Below are positions 10,216-20,377 of a stretch of DNA of 64,000 nt, one piece after another. The notes beneath the pieces are model-generated. The model did no database searches. It had not been told where the DNA came from and was given only the letters and a program-made list of their open reading frames with translations. The stretch comes from Lolium rigidum (Eukaryota; Streptophyta; Magnoliopsida; Poales; Poaceae), in the NCBI RefSeq assembly GCF_022539505.1, contig NC_061510.1, forward strand, positions 273,615,687 through 273,679,686. Direction: 5' to 3'. A program made the translations under genes and the position numbers. Each line of letters starts with the position of its first letter. Position 1 is the stretch's first letter.

Positions 10216-12855
10216 TAAACGATAACAAAGATAATTTCTGAAGTGACATGCTACCAACATAATCTTGATCCAATAATGATGTAAAGCATATGAACTGAGA
10301 TCAAATCACTCAAAGCAAATGTCTATATTGATATAAGAGATGATAATGCAAGAGTTAAACAAGCTAGAAGTTTTCATGAACTATTGCTTTAAAGACATGA
10401 AACCGTACAAAGTTCATTAAAGATGTGTTAAGTATTCAACGTAGAAGTTCTATCCTTCATTCCAAGCATCAAGTAAATTTTCACAACATAAGAAGGATTC
10501 AGTCAAGTAAACATAAACATGAACGTCATGAATCAACTATTTCAAAGTCTACTCAACCGGTGAGCGCAAGCATTTGGTATTAGCACCAAGATGTTATGGC
10601 ATAAAGAACGTTAATGGGGGTTTGGAAGGCCAAATGGAAGAAAGTCTCACAAAGCTATAAGTGATTATTAGACAATAGGAAGTCTTATAATCGAAGCTAT
10701 GCAAGGAGTAGTGATTGCCATGCAACGGATGCACATAGAGCTATATGTGTATGAAAGCTCTCCAATGGAACTAGTGGGGGTGCATCCAACTTGGTTGCTC
10801 ACGAAGACCTAGAGCACTTTTGAGGAAGCTCATCATTGGAATATACAACCCAAGTTCTATAGTGTAAATTCCCCACATAGTTATACTAGTAAAACATGAA
10901 AACTCTCTCATATGGAATATAGGTGCTAAACATGAGCACAAATGATGACTATGAATATTGCAGGTGCTAAAACATGAGCACAAGTGTGGATAAAAGATAG
11001 TAATGGTGCCCCCTTTTTCTTTATTCTCTATTTTTTTTCTTTTTCTTTTTCTTTTCTATTTTTTTCTTTCTTTTCTTTTTCTCTTCTTGATGGCCTCCAT
11101 GGCTCTTTTCACTTTTAGGGGCAACATCCTAATATGACAACACACTTTTCTGTACAAATAACTCATAATGAATAAAACATGATGTATAAAACTGTATGCC
11201 TCTTCCAGTGTAGCAGGATGTGCAATGATCTAGCGTAACATTGGTAAACCACACATCAGCTGTATAGAATCATGCAAAGCAATATGTAAATGATAAATGA
11301 CAACATGGCATGTAATGTAAAATGGAAGTTGCATGGCAATATATCTCGGAACAACTATGGAAATGCTGTGGTAGGTAGGTATGGTGGCTGTTTTGAGGAG
11401 ATGTATGGGCTTATGTGTAGGAGAACAAGAGAATGTCCTCCCACGGGTTTGGATGTACCGGCGAAGTATGCACAATTCTAAATGTGAGCAAAAGGCAATG
11501 CACAGTACCGAAGAGGCTAGCAAATTTGGATGGTGGAAGTGCCAAAAACCGTAGCTTAACATTATTCAAAAAGAACTCACAAGCTTATTGCAAACAACTA
11601 GCAGGTTCATCATTAAGAGCATGATTAAAATTTACTCCAAGGAGGGCCGTTCACGGTGGCACAAGTACCCCGCTAGCTCCCTCGACCTTCAGCACAACTT
11701 AGTAATTACGATGAACTCTCAGACATGGAAAGCTATCAAGTCCAACTACACCTTCAACTATTTAAATAGAGTTTGTAGTACGGCACAAGCTTAAAGACAA
11801 CAATCCACTACTGATTTTAACTTATTTAAACAACAAGCCTTACCATCTAAATACCTCAAAACGTTTGTAAAGAATCAAGTTATCAAAGCTCAATGATCTA
11901 CAAGATTATGCAAGTGTTTCATTATACCACTACCACATGAAACATTTCCTGAACCGACCAAATAACAATGAACGAAGCAGTTTCAACCTTCGCCATGAAC
12001 ATTAAAAGCTAAGAACACATGTGTTCATATGAACCAGAGGAGCGTGTCTCTCTCCCACACAAGCATTTATTCAGAGAATGAAAATAACAAAAAACGAAAA
12101 TAAAAGCACACAGACGCTCCAAGTAAAGTACATAAGATGTGACGAAATAAAAATATAGTTTCAATAGAAGAAACCTGATAAATTGTGGATGAAGAAGGGG
12201 ATGCCTTGGGCATCCCCAAGCTTAGACGCTTGAGTCTTCTTGAAATATGCAGGGATGAACCACGGGGGCATCCCCAAGCTTAGACTTTTCACTCTTCTTA
12301 ATCATATATCATCCTCCTCTCTTGACCCTTGAAAACTTCCTCCACACCAAACTCAAAACAAACTCATTAGAGGGTTAGTGCATAATCAAAAATTCACATG
12401 TTCAGAGGTGACACAATCGTTCTTAACACTTCTGGACATTGCCCAAAACTACTAAAAGTTAATGTAACAAAGAAATCCATCCAACACAGCAAAAGAGGCA
12501 ATGCGAAATAAAAGGCAGAATTTGTCAAAACAGAACAGTCCGTAAATACGAATTTTTCTGGGGCCCTAAACTTGCTCAGATGAGAAAACTCAAAACTAAT
12601 TAAAGTTGCGTACATATCTGAGGATCACTCACGTAAATTGGCAGATTCTTCTGAGTTACCTACAGAGAATAATGCCCAAATACGTGACAGCAAGAAATCT
12701 GTTTCTGCGTAGAAATCCAAATCTAGTATCAACCTTCTATTAGAGACTTCACTTGGCACAACAATGCAATAAAATAAAGATAAGGAGAGGTTGCTACAGT
12801 AGTAACAACTTCCAAGACTCAAATATAAAACAAAAGTTGCTGTAGTAAAATAAAA
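10216..12855 (-). other. G1 non-coding 3' module
   Basis: No coherent reading frame. A pyrimidine-rich tract (about 11018-11095) and two internal copies of the polypurine motif (12210-12223 and 12268-12281, minus-strand AAGCTTGGGGATGC) are the landmarks. The one at 12210 overlaps a stem GGGGATGCC/GGCATCCCC. The same module appears in F1 on the plus strand at about 21757-23850. Confidence 0.7.
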
Positions 12856-12895
12856 CATGGGTTATCTCCCAAGAAGTGCTTTCTTTATAGCCATT
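12856..12895 (-). promoter_or_regulatory. Conserved hairpin after the ORF stop (G1)
   Basis: On the minus strand, TGGG-AGATAA-CCCA (12858-12871) lies about 40 nt after the ORF stop, preceded by AAAGCACTTCT. Equivalent motifs follow the stop codons of F1, G3, G5 and G7. Confidence 0.6.
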
Positions 12896-12913
12896 AAGAT
12901 GGGCTCAGTAATT

Positions 12914-13666
12914 TCAATGATGCACTCGCAAGAAATAACAGTTGAAGCAAAAGAGAGCATCAAAAAGCAAATTCAAAACACATTTAAGCCTAACCCACTT
13001 CCTATGAAAAGGAATCTTGTATATAAACAAATTCATGAAGAACAAAGTGACAAGCATAGGAAGATAAAACACGAGTAACTTCAAAATTCTCAACATAAAG
13101 AGGGGAAACTTAATATTATTAATATGCATATAACCATGTTTCCCTCTCTCATAATAACTTTCAGTAACATCATGAACAAATTCAACAATATAACTATCAC
13201 ATAAAGCATTCTTATCATGAGTCTCATGCATAAAATTATTATTACTCCCAACATAAGCATAGTCATTCTTATTAATTGCAGTGGGAGCAAATTCAACAAA
13301 GTAGCTATCATCATTATTCTCATCAAGTGTAGGAGGCATAGTATAATCATAATAAAATTTACTCTCCATAGTAGGTGGCACCAAAAGACCACTATCATTA
13401 TAATCATCATAAATAGGAGGCAAAGTATCATCAAAGAAAATTTTCTCCTCAATGCTTGGGGGACTAAAAATATCATGCTCATCAAAACCAGCTTCCCCAA
13501 GCTTAGAATTTTCCATATAATTAGCAACAATGGTGTTCAAAGCGTTCATACTAATATCATTGCTACTAGCATGCAAATAAGATTCCATAGGTTTTTTAAT
13601 TATCGCAGCAAACAATCCATGTCTTAAGTCAGGAAATAGATTAAAAAGCTCATAGTTGCTTTCCAT
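12914..13666 (-). CDS. Retrotransposon ORF, predicted membrane-anchored protein of unknown function (250 aa)
   Basis: This intact 250-residue frame opens about 140 nt after the primer site, where gag would normally start. The N-terminal two thirds is acidic and rich in Asp, Asn, Pro and Tyr, with a repeated motif (FFDDTLPPIYDD, then YYDYTMPPTLDE). Then come SYIVEFVHD and ESYYERGK. Near residues 185-215 is a hydrophobic stretch (LVFYLPMLVTLFFMNLFI) followed by basic KIPFHRKWVRLK, like one transmembrane helix with a positive flank. Homologous frames occur in G2, G7, F1 and, as a fragment, G5. It has no similarity I recognise to Gag, protease, RT, integrase or a classical Env. Function is unknown; membrane location is inferred from hydrophobicity. 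Confidence 0.7.
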   Translation of the reverse strand: MESNYELFNLFPDLRHGLFAAIIKKPMESYLHASSNDISMNALNTIVANYMENSKLGEAGFDEHDIFSPPSIEEKIFFDDTLPPIYDDYNDSGLLVPPTMESKFYYDYTMPPTLDENNDDSYFVEFAPTAINKNDYAYVGSNNNFMHETHDKNALCDSYIVEFVHDVTESYYERGKHGYMHINNIKFPLFMLRILKLLVFYLPMLVTLFFMNLFIYKIPFHRKWVRLKCVLNLLFDALFCFNCYFLRVHH

Positions 13667-13806
13667 TATGCCTAACTAGTGAAAAACAAGAAACAAAAAG
13701 ATGCAATTGCAGGATCTAAAGGAAATAGCTTCGAGCACTTACAACGGCACCAGAAAATAACTTAGTTACCTGGGACGGGAGTGTGAGTACCTTTTACCTT
13801 TCCTCC

Positions 13807-13821
13807 CCGGCAACGGCGCCA
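13807..13821 (-). promoter_or_regulatory. G1 primer binding site
   Basis: Minus-strand TGGCGCCGTTGCCGG, ten bases inside the 5' LTR edge. The same site serves all Gypsy-type elements here. A mutated second copy (CAACGGCACCAGAAAATAAC) lies about 70 bp further in, at 13742-13761. Confidence 0.8.
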
Positions 13822-13831
13822 GAAAATAGCT

Positions 13832-15907
13832 TGCTGTCTACTGTTGGCTTCTTTTCCTGTAGACAGTGTTGGGCCTCCAAGAGCAGAGGTTTGTAGAACA
13901 GCAATAAGTTTTCCCTTAAGTGGATCACCCAAGGTTTTATCGAACTCAGGGAGGAAGAGGTCAAAGATATCCCTCTCAAGCAACCCTGCAATCACGATAC
14001 AAGAAGTCTCTTGTGTCCCCAACACACCCAATACACTTATCAGATGTATAGGTGCACTAGTTCGGCGAAGAGATAGTGAAATACAAGTGGTATGAATGAA
14101 TATGAGCAGTAGTAACGGCGCCAGAAAATAGCTTGCTCGGCGTGCGGTTGATGGTGGTAATATTGCAGGAAGTAAAGATGCAGTAGAACAGTAAATAAGC
14201 GATGATTGCAGTATTTGGAAACAAGGCCTAGGGATCATACTTTCACTAGTGGACACTTGATACGTCTCCGACGTATCGATAATTTCTTATGTTCCATGCC
14301 ACATTATTGATGATATCTACATGTTTTATGCATACTTTATGTCATATTAATGCATTTTCCGGCACTAACCTATTAACGAGATGCCGAAGAGCCGATTCGT
14401 TGTTTTCTGCTGTTTTTGGTTTCAGAAATCCTAGTAAGGAAATATTCTCGGAATTGGACGAAATCAACACCCAGGGTCCTATTTTTGCACGAAGCTTCCA
14501 GAAGTCCGAGGGAGAGACGAAGTGGGGCCACGAGATGGCCAGACACCAGGGCGGCGCGGCCTGGGCCTTGGCCGCGCGGCCCTGTTGCGTGGGGCCCTCG
14601 TGACACCCCCTGACCTGCCCTTCCGCCTACATATATGTTGGAGATATGCCCAAGAGGCAATAATAAAATGGTTATTATAATATATCTTTGTGTTTAGATG
14701 AAGCTCAAGCGGTGCCAGGAAACCAGCACTGCTTGCGTGGGAAGCAAATACTGCTATTGGTGGAAACAAGGCCTAGGGATCCTACTTTCACTAGTGGACA
14801 CTCTCAACATTGATCACATAATAAATAAGTTCTCTTCCTTTGTGCTACATATACTCTTGTTTGATAATGAACACCATTCGTTGTGTAGGGCTACAAGAGC
14901 ACCTCAATGCCGGAGTTAACAAGCGCCACAACATTTGGTATTCATGTTTAAGTAACCTTAGAGCATAATAGATCTTTGCAATTTAAACCGAATACTAACA
15001 TAGCATACACACTGTCACCTTTACACTATGAAGGGGGAATAGATCACATCAATACTATCATAGTAATAATTAACTCCATAACCTACAAGAGATTATGATC
15101 ATAACCTACGCCAAGAACTACACGATGCACACGCTTGTCACCATTACACCATGAAGGAGGAATAGACTACTTTAATAACATCACATGAGTAGCACATAGA
15201 CTAATAGCGATACAAAGCTCATCATATGGATCTCAATCATGCAAAGCAATTCATGAGATCATTGTATTGGGAGTACATGAGAGAGATTAACCACAAAGCT
15301 ACCGGTAGAGCCCTTAGCCTCGAGGAGAACTACTCCCTCCTCATCATGGGGAGACAGCGGCGATGAAGATGGCGGTGGTGTCGATGGAAGATGCCTTCCG
15401 GGGCACTTCCCCGTCCCGGCGGCGTGCCGAACGAGAGACACGTCGTCCCCGAATCTTGGCTTCGCGATGGCGGCGGCTCTAGAACTTTTCTCGTATCGTG
15501 GCTTTTTCGTCTCGAAGATTTAGGTCAGGGAGCTTCTTATAGGCGAAGAGGCGGAGTCGGAGGTGGTCTGGTGGACCCACACACTAGGGGGGCGCGCCCA
15601 GGGTCCAGGCCGCGCCGCCCTGGTGTGTGGCCCCCCTGGCTCCCCTCTGGTGCCTCTCGGGTGTTCTGGAAGCTTCGTGCAATTATAAGATGATGGGCGT
15701 TGATTTCGTCCAATTTCGAGAATATTTCCTTACTAGGATTTACGAAACCAAAAACAGCGAAAACGAGAGCTGGCACTTCGGCATCTTGTTAATAGGTTAG
15801 TTCCGGAAAATGCATAAATATGACATAAAGTGTGTATAAAACATGTAGGTATTGTCATAAAACAAGCATGGAACATAAGAAATTATAGATACGTTTGCGA
15901 CGTATCA
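13832..15907 (-). repeat. G1 5' LTR (right copy), interrupted by foreign DNA
   Basis: It starts TGCTGTCTACTG like the left copy and ends GACGTATCA at 15907. 14257-14761 is foreign, and 40 bp of LTR sequence is duplicated on both sides of the insert. Without these the length agrees with the left LTR. Confidence 0.75.
14257..14761. mobile_element. Patchwork insert: Gypsy U3 fragment plus Angela-like LTR start
   Basis: 14258-14635 is the first 378 bp of a plus-strand TGATACGTCTCC-type LTR. 14636-14696 (TGTTGGAGATATGCCC, then AAGAGGCAATAATAAAA) matches the start of a BARE/Angela-type copia LTR. About 14697-14761 is unrecognised filler. 14217-14256 and 14762-14801 are the same 40 bp of host LTR with one mismatch, far longer than a transposon target duplication. 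Confidence 0.7.
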
Positions 15908-15992
15908 CCCCTCCCCGTTTCTTCTTGGCCACCCCTCTCTCTCTCTCTTCGTGGCCACCCCTCTCTCTCTCTGTCGGTGGATGCATTATTGT

Positions 15993-16600
15993 CACCCCTC
16001 TAACAATTATCAACTATCTTTCGCTTTCCTTTTCTTTTAGGGGATATAGTTTGGGATATAGTTTTGGTAATTTGAAACGGCCCAAAAGTGGTATAATTTT
16101 GGTATAAACATGAGGCATACATATTTGCGAATTTCGGTGAATGCAGTCACCCCTCTAACAATTATCAACTATCTTTCGCTTTCCTTTTCTTTTAGGGGAT
16201 ATAGTGTTGGGATATAGTTTTGGTAATTTGAAACGGCCCAAAAGTGGTAAAATTTTGGTATAAACATGAGGCATACATATTTGCGGATTTCGGTGAATGC
16301 ATTATTGTCACCCCTCTAACAATTATCAACTATCTTTCGTTTTCCTTCTCTTTTAGGGGATATAGTTTTGGTAATTTGAAACGGCCCAAAAGTGGTATAA
16401 TTTTGGTATAAACATGAGGCATACAAATTTGCGGATTTCGGTGAATGCATTATTGTCACCCTCTCAACAGTTATCAACTATCTTTCAGCTTTCCTTTTCT
16501 TTTAGGGGATATAGTTTTGGCATATTTGCGGGATTTCGGTGAATAGATTGTTTGTCACCCCTCTAACAATTATCAACTTTCTTTAGCATTCCAATATAGT
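15993..16600. repeat. Tandem repeat array, about 150-bp units
   Basis: Units begin CACCCCTCTAACAATTATCA at about 15993, 16148, 16309, 16457 (variant) and 16555 (partial), giving spacings of about 155, 161, 148 and 98 bp. Each carries CTTTTAGGGGATATAG, AAACGGCCCAAAAGTGG and CGGTGAATGCA. The last partial unit overlaps the 3' end of the GRF gene. 15908-15992 between G1 and the array is CT-rich. Confidence 0.85.
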
Positions 16601-17264
16601 TGTAATTTCGGTGAATGCACACACTAACTATGAAAACAACTACAAGTACATGTAAGCGAATAATGGATTTGTAACAAAGGTATCCCTTGTAACAGACTTC
16701 TAGCGCACGGTGACCAATGAAAAGAATCCGATCGCAATTATACAACCCGAGAAAAAACAACCAACCATCGAGATTAGCTTGCTTCTTCAACTCGATCAGC
16801 TGCCTTAGCTGCTTGTTCATTTTCTTCAGTTCTCCCTTCACTTCCACCGAGTCCTGCATTGGGAGCATTAGGCATAATCGAAACGGCTCCTCTCTCGCCG
16901 CATTCTCTACGACAGGTCCCCCTCCCAAATTGCGCTCCCCAATAGCGCCAATTGATTCCTGCAATTGAAGCCCCGAACGTACCACATCGATCCACTCGAA
17001 ATGCCTGCATTTCTTCAGGATCTGAAAACAACAACGTGAACCCTAAATCCCAAATTCGAGGGAATAACAAGAAAATCGAGAGAAAACAGAGAAATTGGAG
17101 TGAGATCTAACCTTATCCCCCTCTCTATATGGCAAGCTCTCGCATGCATGTAACTCACGTCCACGGTTGCCGTTCTCGTCCGTCTTACAGATCGACCGCT
17201 TCAGAGGCTCTTGGCATGGGCAGTCAGGCATCTTGTCAAAGGCACGGATCCATACTGCGGCCAT
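16563..17264 (-). CDS. Zinc-finger GRF-type protein with C-terminal membrane segment (two exons, 203 aa)
   Basis: Exon 1 is 17264-17112 and exon 2 is 17021-16563. The 90-bp intron has GT at 17111 and AG at 17022, phase 0. The N-terminus holds MPDCPCQEPLKRSICKTDEN, then GRELHACES, and across the splice junction CRHFEWIDV. That is the layout of the plant GRF zinc finger (C-x-C, a second Cys after GR-aromatic-x3, Cys then FxW), although the GRF triplet itself is GRE. A coiled-coil-like ELKKMNKQLRQLIELKKQ follows. The C-terminal LHVLVVVFIVSVCI could be a membrane anchor. These proteins resemble At4g04775-like uncharacterised proteins; GRF fingers bind single-stranded DNA or RNA in some animal enzymes. 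An alternative start is Met12. The last residues lie in the tandem array, so the true C-terminus is uncertain. Confidence 0.75.
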
Positions 17265-17607
17265 GAAGAACGGGAGGTCGAAGAGAAACTAGACATCACC
17301 CGCCTGCCGGAGAAGGGCTGCCGCTGGCGGAGAAGAAGAACAATGGGGCACGGGGAAAGAAAGGGGAAGCAATGGCACGGGCACGAGCGACGGGGAAAGA
17401 AAGGGGAAGCAATGGCACGGGCACGGGGCTGGCTCGGGCTCCCATTTTGCAGCGGTCACCTGGGTAAGCTTGTGGGTCCGGCGTGCTAACGTGGACAAGT
17501 TGTGGGTCCCACGATGATGCTGGATAAGTGAAGACGTGTCCACTACGGGGCACCAACGGCGGCCCCACTTGCCGGCACCAGCCAACGTCAACTCGCAGGA
17601 ATCCTCC
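17265..17607. other. Upstream region of the GRF gene with a 40-bp tandem duplication
   Basis: GC-rich DNA upstream of the minus-strand GRF gene, up to the assembly gap. The 40-bp unit starting CGGGGAAAGAAAGGGGAAGC occurs at 17351-17390 and 17391-17430. GTGGGTCC occurs twice near 17475-17510. No coding domain was recognised. Confidence 0.6.
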
Positions 17608-17707
17608 NNNNNNNNNNNNNNNNNNNNNNNNNNNNNNNNNNNNNNNNNNNNNNNNNNNNNNNNNNNNNNNNNNNNNNNNNNNNNNNNNNNNNNNNNNNNN
17701 NNNNNNN
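17608..17707. other. Assembly gap (100 N)
   Basis: Fixed-length run of N, so the true size is unknown. It hides the start of the Angela-like LTR and whatever bounded the GRF locus. Confidence 0.99.
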
Positions 17708-18064
17708 CGGAGATCTCCACCACCACCGCCACCACGCCGTCGTGCTGCCGGGATTCCTAGGAGGATCTACTACTTCCGCTGTCCGCTGGAACGGGGAGAA
17801 GGACGTCATCATCAACACCGAACGTGTGACCGAGTACGGAGGTGCTGCCCGATTGTGGCACCGTCAAGATCTTCTACGCGCTTTTGAAAGCGGCAAGTGA
17901 TCGTCTACCGCAGCAACAAGAGCCTACTCTTGTAGGCTTTGGAAATCTTCAAGGGTGAGTCTCGATCATCCCCTCGTTGCTCCCGTCTTCTAGATTGCAT
18001 CTTGGCTTGGATTGCGTTCTCGCGGTAGGAAATTTTTTGTTTTCTATACAACGAATCCCTACAG
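17708..18064 (+). mobile_element. Angela/BARE-like copia LTR, 3' end
   Basis: The stretch GGCTTTGGAAATCTTCAAGG through GCGGTAGGAAATTTTTTG to ACGAATCCCTACA at 18064 matches the remembered 3' end of BARE1/WIS/Angela LTRs. The 5' part is lost in the gap. No copia primer site follows, so it is a solo or truncated LTR ending inside a Gypsy LTR. Confidence 0.75.
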
Positions 18065-18596
18065 TTGTTTAGTACTTGGATACTGTTTTATTATTATCTG
18101 CAAATGCCTTGTCTTGATTATTACATGAGTTATCTTATCCATGCAGCGCCCGTTCATCCATCCCTATGCCTACAGTATTTTAATCCTGCTGTTTACTATA
18201 ATCACTCTTCGCTGTCCTTATTACGCCGCTACTTATATTTCACTCACCGCATCGCTTATAAAGCTGCTACTGCGATAAACTATTGCGAGCAAGTCTCGTT
18301 TCCGAGTGCAGCTGAATTGACAACTCCGCTGTTAAGGCTTACAAATATTCTTTGGCTCCCCTTGTGTCGAATCAATAAATTGGGTTTACTTCCCTCAAAG
18401 ACTCATTGCGATCCCCTATACTTGTGGGTCATCAAGACTATTTTCTGGCGCCGTTGCCGGGGAGCATAGCTTTATTTGCAAGTTCACCTGGATTGATATT
18501 GTTCGCTGCAAATCCTCCATCATGGGTAAACCTCGCGATGCTAAAGTCGCCATATTACCATCCACTACAAGAAAAGGTACAACTCTAAGCACCTCT
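18065..18596 (+). mobile_element. Gypsy-type LTR 3' end, primer site and start of gag (F0)
   Basis: The LTR tail (CAGCTGAATTGACAACTCCG and on) ends GTGGGTCATCA at 18434. The primer site TGGCGCCGTTGCCGG is at 18446-18460. A short frame opens MGKPRDAKVAILPSTTRKGT at 18521, as in Gypsy gag leaders, and is cut at about 18597 by element F1. The left side is cut by the Angela-like LTR. Confidence 0.75.
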
Positions 18597-20112
18597 GCTC
18601 CTCTTCAACGTATCTATAATTTCTGATATTTGATGCTTGTTTTATGTATCATTGTCACATGTTTTATATGCATTATATATCATTATTATACATTTTCTGG
18701 GACTAATCTATTAACAAGAAGCCACAGTGCCAGTTCATGTTTTCTGCTGTTTTTGGTTCCAGGAAAGCTGTTCGGGCAATATTCTCGGAATTCGACGGAA
18801 CAAAAGCCAAACCTCCTATTTTTCTGAGGAACACACGGAGCCAGAAGGGTAAGCCAGGGGGAGGCCCATGGCCTCCTCCCAATGCAGCCGCGCGGCCGGG
18901 CCCACAGGCGCGTCGGGGTGTGGGGAGCCCACCTCGGGACTCCACCGACATCGCCCCTTTGCCTATTTATTCCCCCACGACGCGAAAACCCGGGGGAGAT
19001 CGATCATACTCCAGAAAGACTCCCGGAGCGCCGCCGCCATCGCAAAACCCAGTTTCGGGGGTCAGAAGTTCCTGTTTCGGCACCCTGCCGGGACGGGGAT
19101 CGACCCCTGGAGCCTTCTCCATCGACGCCACCGCCTTCATCATGCTCCGTGAGTAGTTCCCCCATGGACTACGGGTTCTAGTAGTAGCTAGTTGGTACTC
19201 TCTCTCCCATGTACTTCAATACAATGATCTCATGAGCTGCCTTACATGATTGAGATACATCTGATGTAATCGGTGTTGTGTTTGCTGGGATCCGATGAAT
19301 TGTTACATTATGATCAGTCTATCTATATAAGTTTGTGAAGTTATTGTTGCTGCAATCGTGTTATGTTTAATGCTTGTCACTAGTGCACGAGTGGCATGTT
19401 CTTAGATTTAAGCTCTATAATTATTGCTTAGATTGTATCTACAAGTTGTTTGCACATGTCTATGTCCGGAACCCGAGGCCCCAGAGTGACGACAACTAGG
19501 ATAACTGGAGGGGAAGGCTTAGATATGAGGATCACATGTTTTCACCAAGTGTTAATGCTTTGCTCTGGTGCTCTATTAAAAGGAGTACCTTAATTACCAG
19601 TAGATTCCCTTGAGGCCCGGCTGCCACCGGCTGGTAGGACAAAAGATGTTATGCAAGTTTCTCATTGCGAGCACGTATGACTATATATGGAAAACATGCC
19701 TACGTATAATTAATAGAGTGGATGTTCTGTCTTAATGCTATTTCAATCCTATCAATTGCCCAACTGTAATTTGTTCACCCAACACTTGTTATTGGAGAGT
19801 TACCACTAGTGTAGATAGTTGGGAACCCGGTCCATCTGTCATCATCAAATACTCACTCGGTCCTATATGTCATTGGAAGTAGTATCAACTATTTTTTGGT
19901 GCCATTGCATCTGTGTTAATGTTACTATTGCTCTCATATTACTGCTGCTTTCACATCACCCCTGTTACTAGTGCTTTTCCAGGTGCAGCTGAATTGACAA
20001 CTCAGTTGTTAAGGCTTATAAGTATTCTTTGAATCCCCTTGTGTCGAATCAATAAATTTGGGTTTTACTTCCCTCGAAGACTGTTGCGATCCCCTATACT
20101 TGTGGGTCATCA
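18597..20112 (+). repeat. F1 5' LTR
   Basis: It begins TTCAACGTATCTATAATTTC, matching the 3' LTR at 30937 after its first bases, and ends GGGTCATCA. A TATTTATT stretch near 18963 could be the TATA box. Confidence 0.8.
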
Positions 20113-20123
20113 AGACTATTTTC

Positions 20124-20138
20124 TTGCGCCGTTGCCAG
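20124..20138 (+). promoter_or_regulatory. F1 primer binding site, mutated
   Basis: TTGCGCCGTTGCCAGG differs from TGGCGCCGTTGCCGGG at several bases, including one in the critical first positions. Confidence 0.65.
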
Positions 20139-20377
20139 GGAGCATAACTCTACTCATAAGTTCACCTGGGGAGTACACTCTACCTCTCTCTCTGTTTTTA
20201 TTTTATTTTGTTTTGTTAGTTTACTTTTTTCTAGTTTATTTGTGCTTAGTTTATTTCTATCTAGTATTATTTTGCTTAGTTTACTTTTGTCTAGTTTATT
20301 TTTGTCTTGTTTTATTTTTCTTATATACCCGAAAATCCATAAAAATTTGAAAAACCGAAAAATTAAAAGCTGTTGTT

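Larger units (their letters stand above)
8668..15907 (-). mobile_element. Gypsy-type non-autonomous retrotransposon G1 (minus strand)
   Basis: The 3' LTR is 8668-10177, the internal region 10178-13831 and the 5' LTR 13832-15907 (interrupted). The primer site is at 13807-13821. One ORF (12914-13666) encodes a membrane-anchored protein of unknown role; no gag, protease, RT or integrase is visible. About 2.7 kb of non-coding 3' module follows the ORF. Bases flanking the two outer ends (CGCCC and CCCCT) do not match as a target duplication, so one end may have been remodelled. The left end cuts the copia element. Confidence 0.82.

Noticed and set aside
13217..13627. Plus-strand frames opposite the membrane ORF (also 28199-28597 and 59530-59832)
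   Set aside because: Composed of Ile/Lys/Asn runs, mirror images of the conserved minus-strand ORFs.
15895..16107. Frame after G1 as a continuation of the copia coding region
   Set aside because: CT-rich repeat translation only; no copia domain and no matching target duplication.
17289..17887. Open frames crossing the N runs at 17608, 36065 and 52544
   Set aside because: Frames that translate N runs are artefacts of gap filling.
18563..18580. CACTACAAGAAAA as a CACTA transposon terminus
   Set aside because: It is inside a reading frame starting MGKPRDAKVAI right after a Gypsy primer site; no subterminal repeats or partner end follow.
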